Positions 8,400 to 16,848 of a DNA stretch of 64,000 bases are shown here, one piece after another; positions within the stretch are counted from its first letter, which is position 1; each line of letters starts with the position of its first letter. A model generated the notes under the pieces. It ran no database searches. It saw only the letters and a program-made list of their open reading frames with translations, and was not told where the DNA came from. The translations under genes were made by a program, and so were the position numbers. This stretch comes from Pseudoxanthomonas daejeonensis (GTDB taxonomy: Bacteria > Pseudomonadota > Gammaproteobacteria > Xanthomonadales > Xanthomonadaceae), in NCBI RefSeq assembly GCF_010093205.1, contig NZ_PDWN01000012.1:62001-126000 (forward strand), read 5' to 3'.

Positions 8400-9182
8400 A
8401 TGGCAGAGTTCAGTCTTCCGAAGAATTCCACGGTCAGGAAAGGCAAGCATTTCCCGGCCAAGGACGCGAAGAACCCGCGTACGTTCAAGGTCTACCGCTG
8501 GAACCCGGACGACGGGGCGAATCCGCGCACCGATACCTACGAGGTCGACCTGGCCGCGTGCGGGCCGATGGTCCTGGACGCGCTGATCAAGATCAAGAAC
8601 GAGATCGACCCGACCCTGACGTTCCGCCGTTCCTGTCGCGAGGGCATCTGCGGTTCGTGCGCGATGAACATCGACGGCACCAACACGCTGGCCTGCACCC
8701 GCGCGATCGCGGATTGCGGCAAGGCCGAAGTGCCGATCTATCCGTTGCCGCACATGGAGGTGGTCAAGGACCTGGTCCCGGACCTGACCCACTTCTACGC
8801 GCAGTACGCCTCGATCAAGCCGTGGATCCGCACGCAGACGCCGGCGCCGCCGGACCGCGAGCGCCTGCAGTCGCCGGAAGATCGCAAGAAGCTGGACGGC
8901 CTGTACGAGTGCATCCTGTGCGCATGCTGTTCGACCAGCTGCCCGAGCTACTGGTGGAACGGCGAGCGTTACCTGGGCCCGGCGATCCTTTTGCAGGCCT
9001 ATCGTTGGATCATCGACTCCCGCGACGAGGACACCGGTGCGCGCCTGGACGACCTGGAAGATCCGTTCAAGCTGTACCGCTGCCACACCATCATGAACTG
9101 CGCGCGGACCTGCCCGAAGGGCCTGAATCCTGCGCTGGCGATTGCCGAGATCAAGAAGCTGATGATGGCGCGCCGCGCCTGA
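8400..9182 (+). CDS. sdhB: succinate dehydrogenase iron-sulfur subunit
   Basis: Electron-transfer subunit of complex II, 260 residues. Eleven cysteines supply three clusters: C79, C84, C87 and C99 ([10 protein letters not shown]...C) for the 2Fe-2S centre; C171, C174, C177 and C181 in [16 protein letters not shown]; and C228, C234 and C238 in [15 protein letters not shown], for the 4Fe-4S and 3Fe-4S centres. It lies 95 bp after sdhA and is the last gene of the operon, followed at once by an intrinsic terminator. sdhE, which is adjacent in some relatives, is instead at 18.4 kb. Confidence 0.97.
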   Translation: MAEFSLPKNSTVRKGKHFPAKDAKNPRTFKVYRWNPDDGANPRTDTYEVDLAACGPMVLDALIKIKNEIDPTLTFRRSCREGICGSCAMNIDGTNTLACTRAIADCGKAEVPIYPLPHMEVVKDLVPDLTHFYAQYASIKPWIRTQTPAPPDRERLQSPEDRKKLDGLYECILCACCSTSCPSYWWNGERYLGPAILLQAYRWIIDSRDEDTGARLDDLEDPFKLYRCHTIMNCARTCPKGLNPALAIAEIKKLMMARRA

Positions 9183-9223
9183 TCCAGGCCTGGCGGTGGA
9201 GCGATCCACCTGGGCGAGTATCG

Positions 9224-9250
9224 AAAGGCCCGGCAATGCCGGGCCTTTTT
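9224..9250 (+). terminator. intrinsic terminator of the sdh operon
   Basis: A perfect 11-bp stem (AAAGGCCCGGC and GCCGGGCCTTT) with a three-base AAT loop is followed by a run of five T beginning inside the stem. It lies 42 bp behind the sdhB stop, where a transcript end is expected. Confidence 0.9.
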
Positions 9251-9357
9251 CTTTGGTCCTCATGGGCCGCGATACGCAGCCTCGGGTAGTGGTCGAAACT
9301 GCGTACGAGCGGGCATCGCGACCGGAAGGGCCTCGCCCCGGCATGCGGACCCCGCCA

Positions 9358-9408
9358 GCGAATGTCCCCCGGCATCCGCTTGCGCGGCTGCCTCCTCCTT
9401 GATTTCGC
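9358..9408 (-). repeat. REP-like palindromic element, copy A
   Basis: Read on the minus strand this 51-bp block is GCGAAATCAAGGAGGAGGC, a 16-bp GC-rich centre, then GCCGGGGGACATTCGC. Apart from the centre it matches copy B at 9556-9607 (19 of the first 19 bases but one, all 16 of the last), in inverted orientation. The ends can pair (AGCGAA with TTCGCT), so each copy folds alone, and A and B can also fold on each other. The region between the copies (9409-9555) has no credible gene. Confidence 0.75.
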
Positions 9409-9537
9409 TTCTGGGATACGCATGCCAGGTCGAGGCTCGGGGAGTCGAGCTTGTTTCAGCGCGGGATTTCGAACGAGGCTGGCCGGGGCCTGGGCGGAAC
9501 TGCGCTTTCACGGGCAACACACCACACCCGGTTCGTC

Positions 9538-9625
9538 GGTGCGAGGTCTCCTGGCGCGAAATAAAGGAGGAGGCGTCGGCCGCAGGCCGGCGCCGGGGGA
9601 CATTCGCGCCAGGAGGCCTCGCGCC
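9538..9625 (+). repeat. REP-like palindromic element, copy B, with long flanking arms
   Basis: The core (9556-9607) is GCGAAATAAAGGAGGAGGC, 17 bp, GCCGGGGGACATTCGC. Outside it the dyad continues: 9538-9560 pairs with 9603-9625 over 23 positions with only two T-G pairs, enclosing an inner GCGTCGGCC/GGCCGGCGC hairpin. As RNA this would be a very stable 88-nt stem-loop. It lies between convergent genes (sdhB and regA), the usual habitat of REP elements. Together with copy A it forms an inverted doublet of the REPIN type. Confidence 0.75.
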
Positions 9626-9711
9626 TGGCGACACGACCAATTGAAAGAGCGGCCTTTTTGGCGGGTGCTTCTTGCGTGAATCGATGCGCTCGAGGCAGAC
9701 CCGCGCGCCCG

Positions 9712-10263
9712 CTACTTGACCTGCTGCTTGCCGAGCTTGCGCGCCAACGTGCGCCGGTGCATGCCCAGTCGACGCGCGGTTTCGGAAACGTTGAAGCCGG
9801 TCTCGGCCAGCACCTCGTGGATGCGTTCCCACTCCAGGGTCTTGATCGAGCTCTGGCGCTCGCCCAGCGCGACTTCCACGTTACCCCCGGCGCGGCCGAA
9901 CGCGGCCTCGATGTCGTCGGTGTTGGAGGGTTTGGCCAGGTAATGGCAGGCGCCGAGCTTGATTGCCTCCACCGCCGTGGCGATGCTCGCGTAACCGGTC
10001 AGCACCACGATCAGCATGTCGGCATCGTGCGCATGCAGCGCCTGCACGCAGGCCAGGCCGGAACTGCCGCCGGCCAGTTTCAGGTCCACCACCGCATAAG
10101 CCGGAGCGAAGTCGCGCAGCACCTCCTCCAGTTCGGCTTGGCTGGTCGCGTGGCGCACTTCGTAGCCGCGCCGTTCGAACGAGCGCAACAGCGTGCGTGC
10201 GAACGCGGCATCGTCCTCGACGACGAGGAGGCGGCGTAGCGCGGCAGGAGGGTCATTCGTCAT
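9712..10263 (-). CDS. regA: response regulator, RegA/PrrA/ActR family
   Basis: Redox-responsive regulator, 183 residues. The N-terminal receiver has the acidic pair near E16-D18, the phosphoacceptor D60 in AVVDLKL and the conserved K in YLAKPSN. The C-terminal Fis-type helix-turn-helix reads NVSETARRLGMHRRTLARKL. This short receiver-plus-Fis layout is typical of RegA/PrrA. The start at 10263 overlaps the kinase stop (10253-10255); another ATG lies two codons upstream at 10269. Position behind the kinase and the quinol oxidase operon suggests it controls respiratory genes such as cyo. Targets are inferred. Confidence 0.9.
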   Translation of the reverse strand: MTNDPPAALRRLLVVEDDAAFARTLLRSFERRGYEVRHATSQAELEEVLRDFAPAYAVVDLKLAGGSSGLACVQALHAHDADMLIVVLTGYASIATAVEAIKLGACHYLAKPSNTDDIEAAFGRAGGNVEVALGERQSSIKTLEWERIHEVLAETGFNVSETARRLGMHRRTLARKLGKQQVK

Positions 10264-11635
10264 CGGCATCGTCCAGGTCGTTCTCGCCCGCGGTGTCGCC
10301 TGGCAGTGCCAGCGAGGCCAGCGGGAGTTCCAGCACCACCGAGGCCCCGTTCGGGACGCGATTGCTGGCGGCAAGGCGGCCGCCGAGGCTGCGTGCGACG
10401 TTGAGCGAAAGGAACAGGCCCAGGCCACCGCCTGGCCGGCCCTTGCTCGAATTGTAGGGCTTGCCGAAATCGGCCAGGGTGCCGGCGGTGAACCCCGTTC
10501 CGGAATCGCTCACCTTCAGCCGCAGTACTTCGCCGTCCTCACCTTCGCGGGTCACATCGAGGCCGACCCATTGCGGCGACGCCTCCAGCGCGTTGTCGAG
10601 GATGTTGTTGATCATCTGCTTGAGGCCCGAGTCCGACACGATCGGCACGTCGGCATCGAGCTCGCGACGGTAGTCCAGCGTTTCCACCGGCCGGGTGGCG
10701 CTCCATTCGCTGACCAGTTCATCCAGGAACACCGCCAGCGTGGTGTGGGCCGGGGCCTCGCCGCGCGCATCGCCCGCCGACTGCAGGATGCCGGTGACGA
10801 TGCTCTTGCAGCGCACGAGCTGGGTCTGCATTTCGTCCAGGTCCTGCTGGAGGTCGGGGTGCGAGGTGAACGGCTCCATCCGTCGCCAGTCGCCCAGCAG
10901 CACCGACAGGGTCGCCAGCGGCGTGCCCAGCTCGTGCGCCGCGCCGGATGCGAGCAGGCCCATGCGCACGATGTGCTCTTCCTCGACCGCCTGCTGGCGC
11001 AGGTCTGCCAGGCGCGCGTCGCGGTCGCGCAGGATCCGCGCGATGCGCCCGATGAATACCGCCGCCAGCACCGTGGTCAGCAGGAAGCACGCGAGCAGGC
11101 CCTGCACGTAGGGATCGGCGATGCCGCGCGCAGGGTCCGCTGCGAGGGTGACGGGTCCGGGCGATGCCACCAGGTAGAGGACGCCCACGCAGCTGGCCGC
11201 GACCACGACGCGGCCCGCCCAGGCCGGCAGCAGCACCGCGCCCAGGGCGACCTGCAGCAGGTAGAGGAAGACGAACGGATTGGTGATGCCGCCACTGAGG
11301 TGCAGCTGCGCGGTCAGCGCGGCCACGTCGACCAGCAGCGCGACCAGCAGGACCGCATCGCCAACCTCCTGGCGCGGCCGCCAGAACACCAGGCTGGCCA
11401 GGTTGAACGCCGCCAGCCCCCCGGCCACGGTGAGCATGGACACCAGCGGCAGATGGATGCCGAGGACGAAGTGCACGAACGCGATGGTGGCGAGTTGGCC
11501 GACGATGGCGATCCAGCGCAGCTGGATCAGCTGTTGCATGCTGCGGATGCCCGCACCGCGGGTGGTGTCGGTGCGCGCGGACTCGATCGCCTGGCGTTTA
11601 TCGGTGCCGGGAACCGGCGCTTGTTCCTGGGGCAT
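10253..11635 (-). CDS. regB: redox sensor histidine kinase, RegB/PrrB family
   Basis: Inner-membrane kinase of 460 residues. Five or six hydrophobic segments lie between about 38 and 200, then a kinase core with H234 in ASGAAHELGTPLATL. The ATPase boxes INNILDNALEAS, DSGTGF and GGGLGLFLS follow. Between the second and third membrane segments is SGGITNPF (114-121), matching the GG-x-x-NPF heptad of RegB that senses the ubiquinone pool. The redox cysteine described in Rhodobacter RegB has no obvious counterpart in the linker. It overlaps SURF1 by 38 bp at its start and RegA by 11 bp at its end. Confidence 0.9.
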   Translation of the reverse strand: MPQEQAPVPGTDKRQAIESARTDTTRGAGIRSMQQLIQLRWIAIVGQLATIAFVHFVLGIHLPLVSMLTVAGGLAAFNLASLVFWRPRQEVGDAVLLVALLVDVAALTAQLHLSGGITNPFVFLYLLQVALGAVLLPAWAGRVVVAASCVGVLYLVASPGPVTLAADPARGIADPYVQGLLACFLLTTVLAAVFIGRIARILRDRDARLADLRQQAVEEEHIVRMGLLASGAAHELGTPLATLSVLLGDWRRMEPFTSHPDLQQDLDEMQTQLVRCKSIVTGILQSAGDARGEAPAHTTLAVFLDELVSEWSATRPVETLDYRRELDADVPIVSDSGLKQMINNILDNALEASPQWVGLDVTREGEDGEVLRLKVSDSGTGFTAGTLADFGKPYNSSKGRPGGGLGLFLSLNVARSLGGRLAASNRVPNGASVVLELPLASLALPGDTAGENDLDDADDE

Positions 11636-12434
11636 CCGTGGACTCCGTGTGCTGGCGCCAGTGGCGGCGGATCCGGCGTTCCTCGACCGCGAATCGCCAG
11701 CCGCCGCCGGCCACCAGCAGGGCCAGCGCGAACCAGGTCAGCGCATAGCCCAGGTGGTTGTCGCGGAACCGTACCACCGTCAAACCGCCACGGGGCCATG
11801 GCGTGCCGGCCTGCGTGGCGGAAGCGGCATCGGCATCGACGAACCAGGGGGCTGCCGGCGCGAGCCCGCGGTGGAGCGCGATCGCTTCGACGTCACGGGA
11901 GTACCAGCGCTCCGCTGCCGGCACGTTCTGGCGCAGGAAGCCGCCCCCGGGTTCGGACAGGCGCAGCAACCCGGTCACCGCGGCCCGGCCGGAAGGCGGC
12001 TCGGGCAACGGCCAGTCTTCCGGGACGAAGCCCAGGTTGACCAGCACGACGCTGCCATCCTCCCTGCGCAGCGGGCGCAGCAGCCAGCGACCGGCGCCGG
12101 CCTCGGTCACCGCCTGTACGCGGGTGTCCTTGCCCGGCAGCCACGCACCGTGCAGGACCACGTGGCGGTACTCCTGGTCCTTCGGTGTGCTGGCGGCCCA
12201 TGCGGCGGCATCAGGCGCCGGCTCGGCGGGGGCGTGGATGCGCGCGTCCACCCGCGCGACGAGGTCGTGCTTCCAGCCCAGGCGCTGCACCTGCCAGGCG
12301 CCGAGCGCGGCGAACAGCAGGAAGCCGGCGATGAACGCGACGACCAGCACGCTCGCCGCGAGCGGGCTGCGCGGCGGGCGCGGTACCTCGCCGCTGGCGT
12401 GCGACGACCGCGGCGGAAGTTGCCGGGTGCTCAT
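11598..12434 (-). CDS. SURF1 family terminal-oxidase assembly protein
   Basis: 278-residue inner-membrane protein with the SURF1 architecture: one helix near 27-48 ending in LGAWQVQRLGWKHDL, a large periplasmic domain with YRHVVLHGAWLP, LVNLGFVP and RDNHLGYALTWF, and a second helix near 240-258. SURF1 helps insert heme a into subunit I of heme-copper oxidases. In Paracoccus one paralogue (Surf1q) serves a quinol oxidase. The gene lies 34 bp behind cyoD and overlaps the kinase, so it is part of the oxidase operon. The start at 12434 precedes a polar Pro/Arg-rich leader that may be shorter in reality. Confidence 0.9.
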   Translation of the reverse strand: MSTRQLPPRSSHASGEVPRPPRSPLAASVLVVAFIAGFLLFAALGAWQVQRLGWKHDLVARVDARIHAPAEPAPDAAAWAASTPKDQEYRHVVLHGAWLPGKDTRVQAVTEAGAGRWLLRPLRREDGSVVLVNLGFVPEDWPLPEPPSGRAAVTGLLRLSEPGGGFLRQNVPAAERWYSRDVEAIALHRGLAPAAPWFVDADAASATQAGTPWPRGGLTVVRFRDNHLGYALTWFALALLVAGGGWRFAVEERRIRRHWRQHTESTDAPGTSAGSRHR

Positions 12435-12468
12435 GTCCGCGTGCAGGGCATGCCGTGGCTGGCCGTGA

Positions 12469-12894
12469 TCAGGGCTGGATCCGCGCCTCGTGGGGCGACA
12501 TCGGCATCATGTTCTTGTTCATGTGGTGCATCACCCACATCGAACCGGCCAGGATGATCACCACGAATACCGTGGTGAAGATCAACGCCAGGATGTTCCA
12601 GCCACCCTCCGAGCGCGGGTTCATGTGCAGGAAATAGACCATGTGCACCACGATCTGCGCCGCCGCGAATCCCAGGATCACCAGCGCGGTGGTCCCCGGG
12701 TCGGCGATGACCCCGTCCATCACCAGCCAGAACGGGATCGCGGTGAGGATCACCGACAGGATGAAGCCGGTGACGTAGTCGCGCATCGAGCCGTGCGCGG
12801 CTTCCACGTGCGGGCCGTGCTCGCCGCCATGCTCCTCGTGTGCGGGGCCGTGCGCGGAGTCGTGGCGTGCGTGCGGATCACTGGGCAGGCTCAT
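12469..12894 (-). CDS. cyoD: cytochrome o ubiquinol oxidase subunit IV
   Basis: Small membrane subunit of the heme-copper quinol oxidase, needed for stable assembly of subunit I. With the ATG at 12894 it has 141 residues: a His-rich polar head (eight or more histidines in residues 8-34), then three helices beginning with YVTGFILSVILTAIPFW. The motif AAQIVVHMVYFLHMNP is typical of CyoD. The start overlaps the cyoC stop as ATGA. The His-rich extension is longer than in E. coli CyoD and might bind metal, which is only a guess. Confidence 0.93.
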   Translation of the reverse strand: MSLPSDPHARHDSAHGPAHEEHGGEHGPHVEAAHGSMRDYVTGFILSVILTAIPFWLVMDGVIADPGTTALVILGFAAAQIVVHMVYFLHMNPRSEGGWNILALIFTTVFVVIILAGSMWVMHHMNKNMMPMSPHEARIQP

Positions 12895-13541
12895 CACAGC
12901 ACTCCCATCAGGTAGACGAAGGTGAAGACGCCGATCCAGACGACATCCAGGAAGTGCCAGAACATCGACAGGCACAGCAGCCGCCGCTGGTTGGCCGCGT
13001 GCAGGCCATGGCGCTGCACCTGCACCATCAGCACCACCAGCCAGACGATGCCGAAGGTGACGTGCAGGCCGTGGGTGCCGACCAGGGCGAAGAACGCGGA
13101 CAGGAACGCGCTGCGCTGCGGGCCTGCGCCCTGGTGGATCATGTGCGAGAACTCGTACAGCTCGATGCCCAGGAAGGCCAGGCCGAACAGGCCGGTGATC
13201 GCCAGCCAGGCCAGCACGCCGGGGATGTGGCGACGCTGCATCGACAGCATGGCGAAGCCGTAGGTGATCGAGGAGAACAGCAGCATCGCGGTGTTGATCG
13301 CCACCAGCGGCAGGTCGAACAGGTCCGCGCCGGTCGGGCCGGCGGCGAAGTTGCGGCCGAGCACCCCGTAGACGGCGAACAGCGAGGCGAAGATGAGCAG
13401 GTCGCTCATCAGGTACAGCCAGAAGCCGAGCAGGGTGCCCTGCTGCGGGTGGTGATCGCCGGACAGGTCGTAGAACCGCAGCGGCTCGCCGGGCGCGGCG
13501 GCGCCGGTCAGGGGCAGGGTGGTGGCGTCAGACATGGGCAT
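12894..13541 (-). CDS. cyoC: cytochrome o ubiquinol oxidase subunit III
   Basis: Subunit III of the quinol oxidase, 215 residues with five predicted helices. Signatures are [18 protein letters not shown] and, near the end, [16 protein letters not shown] followed by [16 protein letters not shown]. Two possible ATGs lie at 13541 and 13535, both overlapping the end of cyoB by a few bases, so translation is probably coupled in either case. Confidence 0.95.
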   Translation of the reverse strand: MPMSDATTLPLTGAAAPGEPLRFYDLSGDHHPQQGTLLGFWLYLMSDLLIFASLFAVYGVLGRNFAAGPTGADLFDLPLVAINTAMLLFSSITYGFAMLSMQRRHIPGVLAWLAITGLFGLAFLGIELYEFSHMIHQGAGPQRSAFLSAFFALVGTHGLHVTFGIVWLVVLMVQVQRHGLHAANQRRLLCLSMFWHFLDVVWIGVFTFVYLMGVL

Positions 13542-15540
13542 CCAGCAGGGCGGTGCGCTGCTCCTCGGTCCGGGCCACGGTCTGCGCCGGGATGTGGTAG
13601 TCGCGCTTGTAGTTGAAGCTGTGGACGATGGCGGCGATGAGGGTGGCGGCGAACGAGGCGATCACCAGCCACCAGATGTGCCAGATCAGGGCGAAGCCGA
13701 GCACGGTGCTCAGGCCGGCCAGGACCACGCCGGCGGCGGTGTTCCTCGGCATGTGGATCGGCAGGAAGCCGGACCGCGGGCGCGCGGCGCCGCGCTGCTT
13801 CATGTCCCACCACGCATCGTTGTCGTGCACGACCGGGGTGAAGGCGAAGTTGTACTCGGGCGGCGGCGAGGAGGTGGACCATTCCAGGCTGCGCGCATCC
13901 CACGGGTCGCCGGTCACGTCGCGCAGCTGTTCGCGCTTGCGGAAGCTGACGAAGATGCAGATCAGGAAGCAGGCGATGCCGATCGCCACCAGCACGGCGC
14001 CGAACGCGGCGATCTGGAACCAGATCTGCAGCGAGGGATCGGTGAAGTGGCTCACGCGCCGGGTCACGCCCATCAGGCCCAGCACGTAGAGCGGCGTGAA
14101 CGCGAACCAGTAGCCGGCCAGCCAGAACCAGAACGACATCTTTCCCCAGAAGTCGTCCAGCCTGAAGCCGAACGCCTTCGGGAACCAGAAGGTCATGCCG
14201 GCGAACAGGCCGAACACCACGCCGCCGATGATCACGTTGTGGAAGTGGGCGACCAGGAACAGGCTGTTGTGCAGCACGAAGTCGGCCGGCGGCACCGCCA
14301 GCAGCACGCCGGTCATGCCGCCGACGACGAAGGTGACCATGAAGCCCATCGTCCACAGCATCGGCACCTCGAAGCGGATCCGCCCGCGGTACATGGTGAA
14401 CAGCCAGTTGAAGATCTTCGCCCCGGTCGGGATCGAGATGATCATCGTGGTGATGCCGAAGAACGAGTTGACGCTGGCGCCCGAGCCCATGGTGAAGAAG
14501 TGGTGCAGCCACACCAGGTAGGACAGGATCGTGATCACGACCGTGGCGTAGACCATCGAGCTGTAGCCGAACAGGCGCTTGCCCGAATAGGTGGCCACGA
14601 TCTCGGAGAACACGCCGAACACCGGCAGGATCAGGATGTAGACCTCCGGGTGGCCCCAGATCCAGATCAGGTTCACGTACATCATCGGGTTGCCGCCGAG
14701 GTCGTTCGTGAAGAAGTTGGTCCCCACGTAGCGGTCCAGGGCGAGCAGGGCCAGCACCGCGGTCAGCACCGGGAAGCTGATCACGATCAGAACGTTGGTG
14801 CACAGCGCGGTCCAGGTGAACACCGGCATGCGCATCAGGGTCATGCCCGGCGCGCGCATCTTGACGATGGTGACGATCAGGTTGACGCCCGATAACAACG
14901 TGCCCAGGCCGGCGATCTGCAACGCCCAGATGTAGTAGTCCACGCCCACGTCCGGGCTGTAGTCGATGCCGGACAGGGGCGGGTAGGCCAGCCAGCCGGT
15001 CTTGGCGAACTCGCCCACGAACAGCGACAGCATGACCAGCACCGCGCCGGCGGTGGTCATCCAGAAGCTGAAGTTGTTGAGGAACGGGAAGGCCACGTCG
15101 CGGGTGCCGATCTGCAGCGGCACCAGGTAGTTCATCAGGCCGGTGACCAGGGGCATGGCCACGAAGAAGATCATGATCACGCCATGGGCGGTGAACACCT
15201 GGTCGTAGTGGTGCGGCGGCAGGTAGCCCAGGTTGTCGCCGAAGGCCATCGCCTGCTGCATGCGCATCATCAGCGCGTCGGCGAAGCCGCGCAGCAGCAT
15301 CACGATGCCCAGCACCATGTACATGATGCCGATCTTCTTGTGGTCGATGCTGGTGAACCAGTCACGCCACAGCGTGCCCCACAGCTTGTAGCGGGTGATC
15401 AGCGCCAGTATCGCGATGCCCGCGACCGCGGTGCCGATGAAGGCCGACAGGATCACCGGGTCGTGCAGGGGGAACGACTCCCAGCCCAGGTAGCCGGTCA
15501 GCGGGTTGTGGGGCGCGGAGGTGGAGTGCGGCGAGGACAT
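13528..15540 (-). CDS. cyoB: cytochrome o ubiquinol oxidase subunit I
   Basis: Catalytic, proton-pumping subunit of the quinol oxidase: oxidises ubiquinol and reduces O2 at a heme-CuB centre. 670 residues with about 15 helices, the CyoB norm. The metal ligands are all visible: [11 protein letters not shown] (CuB His and the cross-linked Tyr), the HH pair in WLHHFFTMG, and HFHNVIIGG with the two heme histidines. The K-channel appears as [11 protein letters not shown]. Whether the active-site heme is o or a cannot be read from these motifs; see the SURF1 finding. Confidence 0.97.
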   Translation of the reverse strand: MSSPHSTSAPHNPLTGYLGWESFPLHDPVILSAFIGTAVAGIAILALITRYKLWGTLWRDWFTSIDHKKIGIMYMVLGIVMLLRGFADALMMRMQQAMAFGDNLGYLPPHHYDQVFTAHGVIMIFFVAMPLVTGLMNYLVPLQIGTRDVAFPFLNNFSFWMTTAGAVLVMLSLFVGEFAKTGWLAYPPLSGIDYSPDVGVDYYIWALQIAGLGTLLSGVNLIVTIVKMRAPGMTLMRMPVFTWTALCTNVLIVISFPVLTAVLALLALDRYVGTNFFTNDLGGNPMMYVNLIWIWGHPEVYILILPVFGVFSEIVATYSGKRLFGYSSMVYATVVITILSYLVWLHHFFTMGSGASVNSFFGITTMIISIPTGAKIFNWLFTMYRGRIRFEVPMLWTMGFMVTFVVGGMTGVLLAVPPADFVLHNSLFLVAHFHNVIIGGVVFGLFAGMTFWFPKAFGFRLDDFWGKMSFWFWLAGYWFAFTPLYVLGLMGVTRRVSHFTDPSLQIWFQIAAFGAVLVAIGIACFLICIFVSFRKREQLRDVTGDPWDARSLEWSTSSPPPEYNFAFTPVVHDNDAWWDMKQRGAARPRSGFLPIHMPRNTAAGVVLAGLSTVLGFALIWHIWWLVIASFAATLIAAIVHSFNYKRDYHIPAQTVARTEEQRTALLDAHV

Positions 15541-15590
15541 GTGTTCGGACTTCCGTCGTCAGGCCGCCACGCGGGCGGCAGGCGCAGGGT

Positions 15591-16646
15591 TCAGGGCGAA
15601 TTGCGGTAGAGGGCAGTGGTCAGGCCGGGCGCGGGTGCGTCGGTGGATGCGCACATCGCCGACTGCACGTAGCGGCGCCCGCGCAGGTCGCCGGTGCGAC
15701 GCTGCTCCAGGCCTTCCATGCCGCTGCGGCCTGGGCCGTTGCCGGCGTCGATGGCCATCATCTCGTGCATGCACATCCGGCGCGGATCCACGCAGCGGTT
15801 GAGGATGGCCTCGTACAGGCCGCCTTCGACCTGGCCGAAGTGCTGCGCGGGCTCGCGCTCGCTGGGCTTCTCCAGCACCAGGTACGCCTCGCGGTCGAGC
15901 TTGCCGCCGGCGCGCACCGTGGTGACCCACTCGTCAAAGCCGCCCTGGTCCAGCGCATGGAAGCGGAAGCGCATGCCGGAGAAGCCCGCGCCGCTGTAGT
16001 TGGACGAGAAGCCTTCATAGTCGCCGGGCGTGCTCATCACCGCGTTCAGTTCGGTCTGCATGCCGGGCATGGTGTAGATCATGCCGGCCAGCGCGGGGAC
16101 GTAGAACGCGTTCATCACCGTGGAAGAGGTGAGCTTGAACAGGATCGGCCGATCGACGGGGGCGGCCAGTTCGTTGACCGTGGCGATCCCCTGTTCCGGA
16201 TAGAGGAACAGCCACTTCCAGTCCAGGGCCACCACCTCGACCACCAGCGGTTCGGTGCCTTCGGGGACCGGCCGGCCCTCGGCGATGCGGTCCAGCGGCC
16301 GGTATGGGTCCAGGGTGTGGGTGCTGATCCAGGTGATCGCGCCCAGCGCGATGATGATCAGCAACGGCGCGGCCCAGATCACCAGTTCCAGCTGCAGGGA
16401 ATGGTCCCAGTCCGGCTTGTAGGTAGCGTCCTTGTTGGCTGCCCGATAGCGCCAGGCGAAGAACAGCGTCAACGCGATCACCGGGACGATGATGATCAGC
16501 ATCAGCAGCGTCGAGACGATGATCAGGTTGCCCTGCTGGCGGGCGATGTCGCCCGGGGCATTGAGCAGGATCGTGTTGCAGCCGGCCAATGGCAGGGCCA
16601 GGGCGGCGGCCATCAGCAGGCGGCGCAGGGGCGTGAAGGAAGGCAT
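15591..16646 (-). CDS. cyoA: cytochrome o ubiquinol oxidase subunit II (lipoprotein)
   Basis: 351-residue subunit II. A lipoprotein signal ends at LPLAGC (C23), followed by two helices (about 38-62 and 85-110) and a periplasmic cupredoxin-like domain. The CuA ligand cluster of cytochrome c oxidases is absent, as expected for a quinol oxidase. Typical motifs are DWKWLFLYPEQGIA and SGAGFSGMRF. The tail after MCMHEMMAIDA, about 55 residues, is polar and low in conservation signals. First gene of the cyoABCD-SURF1-regB-regA block, with a 50-bp gap holding a GC hairpin before cyoB. Confidence 0.95.
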   Translation of the reverse strand: MPSFTPLRRLLMAAALALPLAGCNTILLNAPGDIARQQGNLIIVSTLLMLIIIVPVIALTLFFAWRYRAANKDATYKPDWDHSLQLELVIWAAPLLIIIALGAITWISTHTLDPYRPLDRIAEGRPVPEGTEPLVVEVVALDWKWLFLYPEQGIATVNELAAPVDRPILFKLTSSTVMNAFYVPALAGMIYTMPGMQTELNAVMSTPGDYEGFSSNYSGAGFSGMRFRFHALDQGGFDEWVTTVRAGGKLDREAYLVLEKPSEREPAQHFGQVEGGLYEAILNRCVDPRRMCMHEMMAIDAGNGPGRSGMEGLEQRRTGDLRGRRYVQSAMCASTDAPAPGLTTALYRNSP

Positions 16647-16848
16647 CTGAATAGGCGGCTGGTGGGGGCGCAGCGAGGTGCCACTCTACTCCCGCTCCGT
16701 GAACGCCACGATTGGGCGTTTTGTCCTATGGCCCCCCCGTGGGAATGGTGGGACTCTGTACCGCCGCCACCCGGCCCGGCGGCGGCTGCACGCCCGCCAC
16801 ACGGACCGGTGTAGCCTCTCACGCAGGCCTCAGCACAGCCCCCCCGCG

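Larger units (their letters stand above)
9251..9711. other. convergent intergenic region carrying the repeat doublet
   Basis: This 461-bp stretch runs between the sdh terminator and the stop codon of the regA-like gene. Apart from the two palindromic copies I see no gene, RNA or promoter in it. Several short open frames cross it but they have no start signals and run through the repeats. Confidence 0.6.

Noticed and set aside
9362-9679. Short open frames of 80-105 codons in the repeat region
   Set aside because: They run through both palindromes, have no ribosome site and resemble no family.
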